A stretch of 55,820 bases of DNA from an uncultured Lachnospiraceae bacterium. GTDB lineage: Bacteria; Bacillota; Clostridia; Lachnospirales; Lachnospiraceae. This document shows, one piece after another, positions 1 to 8,756 of the stretch (its first letter is position 1; each line of letters starts with the position of its first letter). The stretch covers positions 1-55,820 of the forward strand of contig CATLCV010000010.1 of NCBI GenBank assembly GCA_949893755.1, given 5' to 3'. Made by a program: the position numbers and the translations under genes. The notes under the pieces are model-generated. The model was not told the origin of the DNA. It saw only the letters and a program-made list of their open reading frames with translations, and ran no database searches.

Positions 1-57
1 GTATCCGGGATCGACATGACGGTCAAGAGCATTGAGGTGTGGGATGAAGAACCATAG
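1..57 (+). CDS. hypA: HypA C-terminus (partial, hydrogenase nickel insertion)
   Basis: An open frame enters from the left edge and stops at 55-57. Only 18 residues are visible, ending in KSIEVWDEEP. The SIEV stretch matches the usual end of HypA, the zinc protein that delivers nickel to [NiFe]-hydrogenase with HypB. The hypB-like gene downstream on the same strand supports the call. The first residues, including the nickel-binding MHE motif and the zinc CxxC pairs, lie outside the window, so this rests on the short tail plus context. Confidence 0.7.
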   Translation, partial: VSGIDMTVKSIEVWDEEP

Positions 58-118
58 TTACAGGACATGCCTGGCCACGGGGTGACTGCAACCGGATATG
101 CGGCGCAGAGAAATCATT

Positions 119-164
119 CCACCTGTACGGTTGCAATCTTTAGATCATCCAACCGTACAGGTGG
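119..164. repeat. Foldback repeat between hypA and hypB
   Basis: Arms at 119-133 and 150-164 are perfect 15-bp inverted repeats (CCACCTGTACGGTTG and its complement) around a 16-nt loop. The core CTGTACGGTTGG recurs near 9850 and, as CTGTGCGGTTGG, near 15557, always between genes. No T-run follows, so it is not a typical terminator. It is probably a dispersed palindromic repeat, though a transcribed hairpin influencing hypB is possible. Confidence 0.7.
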
Positions 165-196
165 AAATCATTTAACATATAGGAGTAGTAGACAAA

Positions 197-865
197 ATGG
201 AAAAATACAGGGTAATCGAGATCAAGCAAAGTATCTTCGCGGATAATGACAGGCAGGCGGATCTGCTTCGGGAAAAACTGAAGGAAAAGGGGGTATTCCT
301 GCTCAATCTGATGTCCAGCCCGGGGGCAGGGAAGACGACCACCTTGAGCCGGACCATTGAGATGCTCAAAAGTGAAATGCAGATCGGGGTCATGGAGGCG
401 GATATCGATTCCGATGTGGATGCGGCCGCCATCGAGAATTACGGCGCCAGGGTCATCCAGCTCCATACCGGGGGCATGTGCCATCTGGATGCCGGGATGA
501 CCGGGCAGGGGATCGAGGAATTCGGCGTGGACGGGCTGGATCTTCTCGTCCTGGAAAATGTGGGGAACCTGGTATGCCCGGCGGAATTTGACACCGGGGC
601 CGTAAAAAATGCCATGATCCTTTCCGTTCCGGAGGGCCATGACAAGCCCCTCAAATATCCGCTCATGTTTCAGGTGTGCGATGTGGTGCTGGTGAACAAG
701 ATCGACGTGCTGCCCTATTTTGATTTCGATATGGAGAAATGTGCGGAATATGTACACATGCGAAATCCAGGGGCAAAGATCATTCCCATCTGCGCGAAGA
801 CCGGAGAGGGGATGGAGGCCTGGGCGGACTGGCTGCGGGGGCAGGTGGAGGCCTGGAAGAAATGA
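197..865 (+). CDS. hypB: Hydrogenase nickel incorporation GTPase HypB
   Basis: A 222-residue SIMIBI-class GTPase that works with HypA to insert nickel into [NiFe]-hydrogenase in the cytoplasm. Visible motifs in order: P-loop SSPGAGKTTT near residues 41-50, EADIDSDVDAA, the metal-site region TGGMCHLDAGM near 92-102, ENVGNLVCPAEFD, and the guanine-specificity motif NKID near 172. The N-terminus lacks the His-rich nickel-storage tail found in some HypB proteins. The ATG follows AGGAG with rather long spacing. It lies 139 bp after hypA on the same strand. No hydrogenase structural genes are in view. Confidence 0.93.
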   Translation: MEKYRVIEIKQSIFADNDRQADLLREKLKEKGVFLLNLMSSPGAGKTTTLSRTIEMLKSEMQIGVMEADIDSDVDAAAIENYGARVIQLHTGGMCHLDAGMTGQGIEEFGVDGLDLLVLENVGNLVCPAEFDTGAVKNAMILSVPEGHDKPLKYPLMFQVCDVVLVNKIDVLPYFDFDMEKCAEYVHMRNPGAKIIPICAKTGEGMEAWADWLRGQVEAWKK

Positions 866-900
866 CCGGCTGGCCCCGCAGCAATTGTACTGAATTTGGA

Positions 901-1248
901 TCACTCCGCTGTCAGACCGAAATTTTTTAAGATGCGGTAGCTGTCGAGAAGTCCGGCCATATATGCGAGGGTAGTATGTTCCAGGTCCCGCTCATCTTTT
1001 CGGGCCAGGACGGTATCTACAAGGTCCCGCTGGGATTCTGTAAAGTCGGTCTTTTGGTAGCGCCTGTATGCCTGAAGGTAATTCAGCTGGCAGAGCTGGT
1101 ATTCCCTGTCTTCGGAGAGAAGACTGTGCATCGTGGTGCTTTTCAGGCTGTCCATGCATAATTTCAGGGTTTCTTTTATTTCTTCAATGGTGTTATCTTC
1201 TGTAATGATGGAAATGAGCTCCTGTGCGATTTGGTCTTTTTTAAGCAT
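901..1248 (-). CDS. Small unknown helical protein
   Basis: 115 residues, convergent with hypB (35 bp between stops). I do not recognise a family. The sequence is soluble, charged and predicted helical, opening with MLKKDQIAQELISII and holding several heptad-like stretches. It has only two cysteines and no obvious catalytic motif, signal peptide or membrane helix. The ATG is preceded by AGGAAG at suitable spacing, which supports a real gene. It has no co-oriented neighbour, so context gives no functional hint. It may be a small regulatory or adaptor protein, but that is only a guess. Confidence 0.7.
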   Translation of the reverse strand: MLKKDQIAQELISIITEDNTIEEIKETLKLCMDSLKSTTMHSLLSEDREYQLCQLNYLQAYRRYQKTDFTESQRDLVDTVLARKDERDLEHTTLAYMAGLLDSYRILKNFGLTAE

Positions 1249-1790
1249 TTGTTCGCTTCCTTTCTGCCGTAGGCAAAGTAAAAAGAGACTGAATTAAAGT
1301 GACAGTATCCAATTCCGAGGCAAACAGGCAGAAAGCATGGACTGCTTTCTATGTAGATGAGTAAAAGAGGGACAGCAGTGCTTTAGCAGGCAGCTATCCC
1401 TCTCTTTAGAAGTATCATGATGCGATTGTACTTGTAGTGGCGGAAAATAATAAGAACCAAATTTTCTGAGCAAGCACTTACCTAAAGAGTGATCAAGGGG
1501 TAAATATAACTGCTTCTGTTTGGATGTATATTGACGGCCGTTCCGTCTTTTATCAACCTGTTCCCATAAGACTATTCTATCATGGGAATTTCAAAAATAA
1601 AATCGAAATATTTCAACAAATCATTACAGGATTCTCCAAAATTCGACAAATTATAACATCGAAAATAGCCTGTCATATGCAAAATAACAGAACATCTTAC
1701 AATTTATGAACTGCCAGTTTGAATAATCTGGGTGTTTGCTTTGATACAATTTAGGAAGGAAACCAGTTAGATAGGAAAATAGAAATCATT

Positions 1791-1816
1791 AGAGACTTCT
1801 TAGGAGGTCTCTTTTT
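1791..1816 (+). terminator. Intrinsic terminator without an obvious gene
   Basis: An 8-bp stem (GAGACTTC with GAGGTCTC, one G-U pair) closes a TTAG loop and is followed by six T. It sits about 110 bp before the promoter of the nucleoside operon. No coding gene ends just before it, so it may end a short RNA or be a leftover. Confidence 0.7.
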
Positions 1817-1852
1817 TGTGAAAATTGACGAAAATAATAAACGAAAAAAAGA

Positions 1853-1868
1853 ACGAAAATATTTTCGT
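1853..1868. promoter_or_regulatory. 16-bp perfect palindrome, candidate operator
   Basis: ACGAAAAT at 1853-1860 is followed directly by its complement ATTTTCGT at 1861-1868. Further ACGAAAA half-sites occur at about 1828 and 1841. It lies 55 bp upstream of the -35 box of the nucleoside operon, whose first gene encodes a LacI-type regulator. It lacks the central CG common in LacI operators, so its assignment is tentative. Confidence 0.45.
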
Positions 1869-1922
1869 GAATAGGATTAAATTGTGATTAATGTCGGAAA
1901 ATACTTTAGTAAAACAGAAATA

Positions 1923-1951
1923 TTGAAAAAATATAGCGATGACGATATAAT
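1923..1951 (+). promoter_or_regulatory. Sigma-A promoter of the nucleoside operon
   Basis: TTGAAA at 1923-1928, a 17-bp spacer and TATAAT at 1946-1951. Transcription should start near 1958. This makes an ATG at 1958 an unlikely start for the first gene and favours the one at 2003. Confidence 0.8.
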
Positions 1952-2002
1952 TTTAGCATGCAAAACAGAACGGCAATGGGACTGGAAAGGCCAGGGATAA
2001 GT

Positions 2003-3925
2003 ATGAACATTCAGGAGGTTGCGAGACTTGCAGGAGTATCAATTTCCACAGTTTCGAAGGTCATGAACGGAAAGGCTGATGACATCAGTGAACCGACCCG
2101 GAAAAAGGTTCTGAAGGTGATTGAGGAAAATCATTATATTCCTTATGCCAAATATAGAAAAAAGGAAGGACTGAAAAGCGGGTTGATCGGTTTGATTGTC
2201 CAAAGAAACAATACGTACAGTCATGAACTGATCATGACGGTAGAAGAAGTGTTGAAAAAACGGGAATATCAGCTTCTGATTCGAATACTGGATGATACAG
2301 AAACACTTGATGAAGCAATCCGTCAGATGCAGAAGAGAAATGTTTCAGGTATGATTATCAATACGGCGGGAAGCACATTTTACAAGAATGAATATTTTAA
2401 AACAGTGTATTTATCCGATAAGCTTCGGTTTGAAGAAAGCGAGAAAAATATATTTTATTACCAGAAGTCAGAGGCAGGGCGCCAGATTGCGAGAATGCTT
2501 CTGGAGGCAGGTCATCGTACAGTCGGAGCGGTTTTATTGGAAGAGGAAAGATTTATATTAAAAGGAATCGAAGAAGTATACAGGGAAGAAAATCTATCCG
2601 GACAGCTTATTAACTATTACGTTGCAGAGGATATGGAAGATATCCGCAAGAATGGGACTCACCTTTGCATTGCGGAAGATGTAACCGCAATCGTCTGCGG
2701 GAATGTTTTGATTACAGGATGTGTGGTGGAATATGCAGAGCAGAGCGGCATCCATATTCCGGAAGACTTGTCCTGTATATGTGCGGATGATGATCACGTT
2801 CTGGAATGCATTTCCAGTGGTATTACTGGAGTGAGGTATCCAATCCGCCAGATGGCAAAAGACGCTGCCGGATATCTTTTGGATCTGATCGAACAGAAAA
2901 GACAAAGTGAGATCGTCAGAAAATATATACCGGAGCTGATAAAAAGAAACAGTGTAAGTAAAAGAAATGCCGGAGACTATAAAGCGAAAATGGTCATTGT
3001 CGGAAGTATGAATATGGATAATCTGATCGAAGGGGAACAAATTCCATTGAACGGGCAGACACAGATTGCGAAAAATATCATCTGCTCTGCCGGCGGAAAG
3101 GGTGGAAACCAGGCGGTCGGGGTGGCAAGGCTGGGAGGAAATGCTTATATGATCGGACGGCTTGGCAAAGATTCAGATGGCCGGGTTTTGTACAGAAGTC
3201 TTGGAAATCATGGTGTGAATTTGGAGGGCGTGGAATTTGATGATTTTTCAGCCAGCGGAAAGGCGTTTATCCATATTGACCAGAATGGAGAAAATACAAT
3301 TGTGGTGTATCGCGGAGCAAATGAAAATCTGGATGGACACCAGCTGGCAAGGTACAAAGTGATCTTTCAGAAAAGCAGATTTTGCCTTTTATCTTCAGAA
3401 ATATCAAGGGAGGCAATTGTAGCGGCAATCAAGTGCTGTAAGGAAACAGGAACCAAGATCATATTGAAGCCGTCTGCCATTGAGGAGCTGGAAGAAAAAC
3501 TTTTAAACGGCGTGGATTATCTGATCCCGAATGAAAAGGAGCTGGGAAAAATCATCAGCGGAAACCAGAGCCTGGAAGAGAAGGCAGAGGAGCTTCTGGG
3601 CGGAGGTGTGGAAAATGTAATTGTAACTCTGGGAAAGCAGGGCGCATATTTGAAGAACAGGAAATATAATCTGTATTTTCCGAGCGCGCCGTTTCATGCA
3701 GTGGACACTACCGGCGGGGCGGATTCATTTATCAGTGCGCTTGCGGTCACATTAAGCGAAGAGAAGGATCTGATCTATTCTATTATTTATGCAATGTATG
3801 CAGCAGGGATTACGGTAACAAGGTATGGAGTTCAGGAAGCGATGCCGGATAAAAATACGGTTGGCATTTACAGGGAAGAAATTGATGCGCTGTACCACAG
3901 GATGATGAAAGCAATATCTGGATAA
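2003..3925 (+). CDS. LacI regulator fused to a ribokinase-like (PfkB) domain
   Basis: 640 residues. The N-terminus is a LacI helix-turn-helix (MNIQEVARLAGVSISTVSKVM), followed by a degenerate periplasmic-binding-like effector domain to about residue 325. From about residue 331 a PfkB/ribokinase domain follows: GSMNMD, GGKGGNQA, NEKELG and DTTGGADSF. In ribokinases the anion-hole/catalytic segment reads GAGD or AAGD; here it is GGAD, keeping the Asp but changing the Gly before it. The NPAPA-type segment is also altered (KPSA). The domain may therefore sense sugar or nucleotide rather than catalyse. The start at 2003 follows AGGG and fits the promoter; an in-frame ATG at 1958 coincides with the transcription start. 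It is first in the operon and probably controls it. Confidence 0.88.
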   Translation: MNIQEVARLAGVSISTVSKVMNGKADDISEPTRKKVLKVIEENHYIPYAKYRKKEGLKSGLIGLIVQRNNTYSHELIMTVEEVLKKREYQLLIRILDDTETLDEAIRQMQKRNVSGMIINTAGSTFYKNEYFKTVYLSDKLRFEESEKNIFYYQKSEAGRQIARMLLEAGHRTVGAVLLEEERFILKGIEEVYREENLSGQLINYYVAEDMEDIRKNGTHLCIAEDVTAIVCGNVLITGCVVEYAEQSGIHIPEDLSCICADDDHVLECISSGITGVRYPIRQMAKDAAGYLLDLIEQKRQSEIVRKYIPELIKRNSVSKRNAGDYKAKMVIVGSMNMDNLIEGEQIPLNGQTQIAKNIICSAGGKGGNQAVGVARLGGNAYMIGRLGKDSDGRVLYRSLGNHGVNLEGVEFDDFSASGKAFIHIDQNGENTIVVYRGANENLDGHQLARYKVIFQKSRFCLLSSEISREAIVAAIKCCKETGTKIILKPSAIEELEEKLLNGVDYLIPNEKELGKIISGNQSLEEKAEELLGGGVENVIVTLGKQGAYLKNRKYNLYFPSAPFHAVDTTGGADSFISALAVTLSEEKDLIYSIIYAMYAAGITVTRYGVQEAMPDKNTVGIYREEIDALYHRMMKAISG

Positions 3926-3949
3926 ACAGTATAGGAACGGGAGGATGGA

Positions 3950-4876
3950 ATGAAAAAGATCGTAGTTTTAGGAAGCCTGAATATGGATTTTGTAATCCGG
4001 GTAAAAAAAATGCCTGAAATCGGAGAAACAATCCTGGGTGAGGATGTTACTTTGATTCCAGGCGGAAAGGGGGCGAATCAGGCGTATGCAGTAGGAAAGC
4101 TGGGAGGAAATGTCGCCATGCTGGGGGCTGTCGGGACAGATACTTACGGCAGCTGTTTAGTGAACAATCTGAAGGATGCCGGTGTGGATATCAATGGCAT
4201 TCAGAAACGGAAGAATGAGTCAACCGGACAGGCGTTTATTACTGTTTATGAAAATGGAAATAATTCTATCATCGTGATTCCGGGGGCCAATGGGGTCCTG
4301 GAACCGGAAATTCTTCATGAAGATATGAAATATATTGAAGAATGCGATTATATTATCATGCAGCTTGAGATTCCTCTGGAGACTGTGCGGTATATCAAAG
4401 AACTTGCCTTGAAAATGGGAAAAAAAGTAGTGATTGATCCTGCTCCGGCTTTATCGGGGCTGGAGGATTCATTCTGGAAAGGAATCACAATTCTGAAACC
4501 GAATGAAACAGAACTTGGAATCCTGATCGGAAGATCTCTTCATAATGAAACGGAAATGATAGAAGCTGCGCGCAGCCTGATCAGTAAAGGAGTAGAAACG
4601 GTTCTGGTAACATTAGGAGAAAGGGGATGCTTATGGGTACAGGAAAAAGCAGCAATCCATTTCCCGGCAAAAAAAACAAAAATTGTAGATACCACTGCGG
4701 CAGGGGACAGTTTTCTGGCGGCATTGGTTACTGCATTAAGTGAAGACAAGTCATTTGAGAGTGCAATCGAATTTGCACAGACGGTTTCTTCTATTGTAGT
4801 CAGCAGGCATGGCGCGCAGCCTTCAATACCATGGAGATCGGAAGTACCTGGGGGTGTTTCAAATCAAAATTCGTAA
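3950..4876 (+). CDS. rbsK: Ribokinase
   Basis: 308 residues, PfkB family. It should phosphorylate ribose at O5 with ATP, feeding the pentose phosphate pathway. Motifs seen: GSLNMDFVIRV near the N-terminus with the sugar-binding Asp, GGKGANQAYAVGKLGG, QLEIPLE, DPAPALSG, NETELG, VTLGERG and the catalytic DTTAAGDSFLAAL. All expected residues are present, in contrast to the PfkB part of the preceding gene. The ATG follows GGGAGGATGGA, 24 bp after the LacI-PfkB stop. Its product fits the nucleoside hydrolase two genes on, which would release ribose. Confidence 0.92.
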   Translation: MKKIVVLGSLNMDFVIRVKKMPEIGETILGEDVTLIPGGKGANQAYAVGKLGGNVAMLGAVGTDTYGSCLVNNLKDAGVDINGIQKRKNESTGQAFITVYENGNNSIIVIPGANGVLEPEILHEDMKYIEECDYIIMQLEIPLETVRYIKELALKMGKKVVIDPAPALSGLEDSFWKGITILKPNETELGILIGRSLHNETEMIEAARSLISKGVETVLVTLGERGCLWVQEKAAIHFPAKKTKIVDTTAAGDSFLAALVTALSEDKSFESAIEFAQTVSSIVVSRHGAQPSIPWRSEVPGGVSNQNS

Positions 4877-6410
4877 AAATGTATTTTATCCGACAGTAAT
4901 GATTATCCTGTTGTTTTCAGGATGTTACTTTTTTAATGATGAACTGGTCAGCAGGATATCCGACAGGATTAACCAGGCATTTAATCAGACGTTGGGATGG
5001 TTTTACTTGGTCGTGGCACTGTTCCTGGTAATTGTGACAGGAATTGCACTCTTTTCCAGGTTTGGGAAAATCACAATCGGAGGCAGTGAAGCGAAACCGA
5101 TGCTGTCCACATGGAACTGGTTTGCGGTAGTATTATGCACAACAATTGCGGCAGGACTCATTTTCTGGGGAGCATGTGAGCCAATCTATCATTTGATGAA
5201 ACCTCCGGATTTCCTGGGACTAAAGCCGGGAAGTCATGAAAGTGCGGTGTTTTCGATGACAACGATGTTCCTTCACTGGACGATCACACCCTATGCAATT
5301 TATGGAATTCCGGCATTGGCGTTCGCTTTTGCGGTTTATAACCGATACCGCAAATTCAGCTTTTCTTCCTGTATTGTGGAGGCGGTTCCGATAGCGGGAG
5401 GGGATAGGCCAGCAATGTTCATTGATTCCCTGTGTGTGTTTTCAACAGTCATGGGAATGATTGCTTCACTTGGACAGGGAATCCTCAGTATTGCAGGCGG
5501 GATTACGGAAATGACAGGGAAGCAGGCATCGAAAATAACCTGGCTTCTGATTGGCATTACGATTGCGGTGATTTTTACTGTTTCTGCGTGTAGCGGAGTA
5601 CTTAAAGGCATCAAATGGATTTCAAACATTAATACTGTGTTTCTTCTCGCACTGCTGCTTTTTGTATTTATAGTCGGCCCCACTACGTACATCATCCAGC
5701 TGTCACTGGAAGCTTTTGGGGTATACATTGACAACTTTTTTACCAGAAGCCTGATGATGGGAGCGGGAAGTGGAAGCGACTGGTCATATTTCTGGACGAT
5801 TTCAACTTTTGCGAACTGGATGGCATGGGCTCCGGTTACCGGAATGTTTTTGGGAAAAATATCATATGGACATTCCGTACGTGCGTTTATCGGAATCAAT
5901 ATACTTGCGTCATCTTCGGCGTCTGCGCTCTGGATCAATATTTTTGGAGGAACCGCGATTACCCAGCAGCTTCATGGTGTGGATCTTTACGGGAAGATGG
6001 AAGCCCTGGGAATGGAAAACGCAGTGTATACAATGCTCAAAAATCTGCCTGCCGGAGCAGTACTTGTTCCTGTACTTGTAATGGTGGTTCTGCTCTGTGT
6101 AGTGACTGCGGCAGATTCGACAACAAATGTACTTGGTGATCTCTGTTATCAGGGAGAGGAGCATGAAGCAGGAATGATATTTGTCAAGGCTGCGTGGGGA
6201 GGGCTGCTTGGGATTATGTCGGTTCTGATGGTATGTTCCAAAGGAATCGCAGGAGTTAAGATGATATCTGTAATCGGAGGGATACCGGCAGTTTTTCTTC
6301 TTTTGCTGTCGGGAATATCGCTTCTGAAAAATATACTGCTGGTATCTACGGGTAATGGCCAGCCCGATGATGCGATAGAAAAGAAACAGGATCAAAAATG
6401 GGAGGTATAA
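4854..6410 (+). CDS. BCCT-family transporter
   Basis: About 518 residues, with roughly twelve membrane helices. The betaine/choline/carnitine transporter signature is clear in the segment FWTISTFANWMAWAP followed by VTGMFLGKISYGHSVR. Family members import quaternary ammonium compounds with Na+ or H+, or by antiport. The start is uncertain: I chose GTG at 4854 (after GGAAG), which overlaps rbsK by 23 bp; an ATG at 4809 gives 15 more residues but a deeper overlap. Its place between ribokinase and nucleoside hydrolase suggests an unusual substrate, perhaps a charged nucleoside such as nicotinamide riboside; this is inference only. Confidence 0.87.
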   Translation: MFQIKIRKNVFYPTVMIILLFSGCYFFNDELVSRISDRINQAFNQTLGWFYLVVALFLVIVTGIALFSRFGKITIGGSEAKPMLSTWNWFAVVLCTTIAAGLIFWGACEPIYHLMKPPDFLGLKPGSHESAVFSMTTMFLHWTITPYAIYGIPALAFAFAVYNRYRKFSFSSCIVEAVPIAGGDRPAMFIDSLCVFSTVMGMIASLGQGILSIAGGITEMTGKQASKITWLLIGITIAVIFTVSACSGVLKGIKWISNINTVFLLALLLFVFIVGPTTYIIQLSLEAFGVYIDNFFTRSLMMGAGSGSDWSYFWTISTFANWMAWAPVTGMFLGKISYGHSVRAFIGINILASSSASALWINIFGGTAITQQLHGVDLYGKMEALGMENAVYTMLKNLPAGAVLVPVLVMVVLLCVVTAADSTTNVLGDLCYQGEEHEAGMIFVKAAWGGLLGIMSVLMVCSKGIAGVKMISVIGGIPAVFLLLLSGISLLKNILLVSTGNGQPDDAIEKKQDQKWEV

Positions 6411-6414
6411 GGAG

Positions 6415-7368
6415 ATGACAAAAATGAAAAGAATACCAATAGTGATGGATTTTGACACCGGGACAGATGACGCGATTGCGTTGATCACGGCCCTGCAGCA
6501 TCGAGATATTCTGGATATCCGCGCGGTTTCAGCAGTAGCGGGGAATGTACCGCTTGAGGCGACTGCCGCAAACACAAGAAATATTATGGATATGCTGGGA
6601 CATGCGGATATCAAAATAGCAAAGGGCGCCGAAAACCCGCTAAAACGGGAACTGCACTGTGCAATTTCCCATGGGAAAACGGGGCTTGGAAATGTGGAAA
6701 TTCCGGATTCCGGAAGGGAATATTACGAAAAGGATGCGGCAGATGTAATTTATGAAGCTGCATTGGAATGCCAGGGAGAACTAATCGTGCTGGCAACCGG
6801 ACCGCAGACGAATATGGCTCTTGCAATCCAGAGATATCCGGATATTGTGAAGCTGATAAAAAAAGTATACATCATGGGAGGGTGCCTGGTAGGGGGGAAT
6901 ATGACACAGGCTTCGGAATTTAATGCCTATGTTGACCCAGAGGCAATGCAGATTCTGTTCCGATCAGGAATAGATGTGACAATGATCGGGTTGGATGTAA
7001 CATTACAGACAGAACTGCCAATGTGGGTAAAGGATAAGATTGCTGCAATAGAAACACCAGAGGCAAAGCTTGCGGTCCGGATTTTTGAGTTTATGCTGAT
7101 CAGGAATAAAGAATTTGGATTTGATGTGGCAAATCTGCACGATGTAGTTGCATTCTGTGCGATTGTCCATCCGGAGATCCTGAAGCTGAAACGCTATTAT
7201 GTGGATGTGGAGACGGAAGGAACCATTACACGGGGGATGACTGTAGCGGACTTCAGGGATGTGTGCCCGGATCATGAGAAAAATGTGGATTGTGCGGAGG
7301 ATATTGATGTAGATGCGTTCTGGGAATGGTTTGTAAAAGTTTTTGAAGAGAGAGGGACGGTAAAATAA
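6415..7368 (+). CDS. Inosine-uridine-preferring nucleoside hydrolase
   Basis: 317 residues, IUNH family. It hydrolyses the N-glycosidic bond of ribonucleosides to base and ribose in the cytoplasm. The calcium-binding motif is DFDTGTDDA near residues 11-19. Also present are ATGPQTNMALA, the IMGG segment, EFNAYVDPEA and the late HDVVAFC segment with the catalytic-region His/Asp. The first ATG at 6415 follows GGGAGG; an ATG three codons later follows AAGGAG, so either start works. Four bases separate it from the BCCT stop. Ribose released here is the natural substrate of the upstream ribokinase. Confidence 0.93.
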   Translation: MTKMKRIPIVMDFDTGTDDAIALITALQHRDILDIRAVSAVAGNVPLEATAANTRNIMDMLGHADIKIAKGAENPLKRELHCAISHGKTGLGNVEIPDSGREYYEKDAADVIYEAALECQGELIVLATGPQTNMALAIQRYPDIVKLIKKVYIMGGCLVGGNMTQASEFNAYVDPEAMQILFRSGIDVTMIGLDVTLQTELPMWVKDKIAAIETPEAKLAVRIFEFMLIRNKEFGFDVANLHDVVAFCAIVHPEILKLKRYYVDVETEGTITRGMTVADFRDVCPDHEKNVDCAEDIDVDAFWEWFVKVFEERGTVK

Positions 7369-7369
7369 T

Positions 7370-8593
7370 ATGAAACAGACGAAAAAAAGGAATATGTGGC
7401 TGATGCTTATTGTCATCTGCCTTGGGGGAAGTATTATCTATATCTTTCCGTATCTGCAGTATACATTTTACGACAGCATGATGTCTGAGCTTGGCTTTAC
7501 AAATACGCAGATGGGAAATGTGATGTCAGTATACGGAGCGCTGAATCTGATTGCCTATTTTATCGGCGGCATTATTGCTGACCGGTTTTCCAGCAGGATT
7601 CTTATTACATTTTCACTGGTGGTGACCGGAATCTCCGGCTTCTGGTTTGCGACTTTTCCGTCATATACATCCATGATGATCATCAGTGTCATCTGGTCGG
7701 TAACAACCATTTTTACATACTGGCCGGCTACAATCAAGGCGGTTAAGCTTCTGGGGGACAGTGACGTTCAGGGACGGCTGTTTGGGTTCAGGGAAGCACT
7801 GAATTCTCTGGGAGCTTTGATTTTTTCTTCCACTGCAATGTTTATTTTTACACGCACCGGAGAAAATTTCAGAAATGTCGTGATATTCTACAGCATTGTC
7901 TATATCGTGGTAGGAATTATCAGTTTTATTTTTCTGCCGAATGATGAAATCGGTGAAGAGGAAAAACGTAATATCTTTTCAGGACTTGGCTATGTGCTGA
8001 AAAACCCGCTGATATGGTTGATTGGATTTATCATTTTCTTTGGTTACGCAGTGGGTTCGATTATGGGAAGGCTGACCCCGTATCTGACCTCTGTATTTAA
8101 AATGGGGGTTGCAACAGCCGGTATTGTTGGGATTATCAACTCCTATGGTGTGGGTAATGTAGGAGCGGTTGCCGGAGGCCTGATCACGGATAAAATGAAA
8201 TCGTCTACGAGATTTTTGAAGTGGTGCTTTGTGATCATGGCAATCTTGCTTGCTGTCTTTGTTGCGGTACCTGGAGTACCATCATTCTTGATGGTTGCGA
8301 TCATTATGGGATTATCTGTGAGACTCGTACAGACTGCAGTCCGAGGGGTGTATTTTGTTCCGTTGGATGAGGCAAAAATCCCAGCTGAATACTTGGGAAC
8401 CGCCGCAGGGGTTGTGAGTGTGATCGGTTTCGCGCCGGATGCATTTTTGTTTTCCGTATATGGGAAGATTATTGACAGTATGTCGGAAGTGGCAGGATAT
8501 AAAGTGATGTTTGGCTCTTTGATTGGATTCTGTGTCATTGGATTTATTTTGACAAGTATTTTGATCAAGATGTTTCGGAGAGCAGAAAATTGA
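7370..8593 (+). CDS. MFS transporter (nucleoside operon)
   Basis: 407 residues with about twelve predicted membrane helices. The loop between helices 2 and 3 reads GGIIADRFSSR, the major facilitator signature. N- and C-terminal halves are joined by a charged loop near residues 190-205 (NDEIGEEEKRN). It starts two bases after the nucleoside hydrolase stop, so translation is probably coupled. The operon thus has two unrelated carriers, BCCT and MFS; one may import the nucleoside and the other export the base or import a second substrate. The exact substrate cannot be read from the sequence. Confidence 0.88.
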   Translation: MKQTKKRNMWLMLIVICLGGSIIYIFPYLQYTFYDSMMSELGFTNTQMGNVMSVYGALNLIAYFIGGIIADRFSSRILITFSLVVTGISGFWFATFPSYTSMMIISVIWSVTTIFTYWPATIKAVKLLGDSDVQGRLFGFREALNSLGALIFSSTAMFIFTRTGENFRNVVIFYSIVYIVVGIISFIFLPNDEIGEEEKRNIFSGLGYVLKNPLIWLIGFIIFFGYAVGSIMGRLTPYLTSVFKMGVATAGIVGIINSYGVGNVGAVAGGLITDKMKSSTRFLKWCFVIMAILLAVFVAVPGVPSFLMVAIIMGLSVRLVQTAVRGVYFVPLDEAKIPAEYLGTAAGVVSVIGFAPDAFLFSVYGKIIDSMSEVAGYKVMFGSLIGFCVIGFILTSILIKMFRRAEN

Positions 8594-8727
8594 CCGTAAT
8601 ATAGAAACAAACTTCCATGCTGTAAAACAGATAATCGAATCGTAACTTTAGTATTCTTTTGGAAGTACTTTTGCCGTTGCCGTTCATATCGGACTGTGCA
8701 GGGTGTACAAAGCATCGATAAATACCA

Positions 8728-8756
8728 TTGAAACATCAGCCCAAAGTTGCTATACT
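8728..8756 (+). promoter_or_regulatory. Sigma-A promoter of the TIM-barrel isomerase gene
   Basis: TTGAAA at 8728-8733, a 17-bp spacer and TATACT at 8751-8756, giving a leader of about 85 nt before the ATG at 8850. The 8594-8727 stretch before it holds no gene and no clear terminator. Confidence 0.75.

Larger units (their letters stand above)
1249..1922. other. 674-bp AT-rich gap with several hairpins
   Basis: No convincing gene. Structures seen: an 8-bp perfect hairpin at 1330-1350 (AGAAAGCA/TGCTTTCT); an 11-bp hairpin with one G-U pair at 1366-1403 (AGAGGGACAGC with GCTATCCCTCT), which on the minus strand runs into TTTT; a TTCCCAT/ATGGGAA hairpin around 1561-1590; an intrinsic terminator at 1791-1816; and an ACGAAAAT/ATTTTCGT palindrome at 1853-1868. 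The nearest plus-strand gene upstream is hypB, with an opposing gene between. Confidence 0.6.

Noticed and set aside
1958..2002. Upstream ATG of the LacI-PfkB gene
   Set aside because: It has no ribosome binding site and coincides with the predicted transcription start; the ATG at 2003 begins exactly at the LacI domain.
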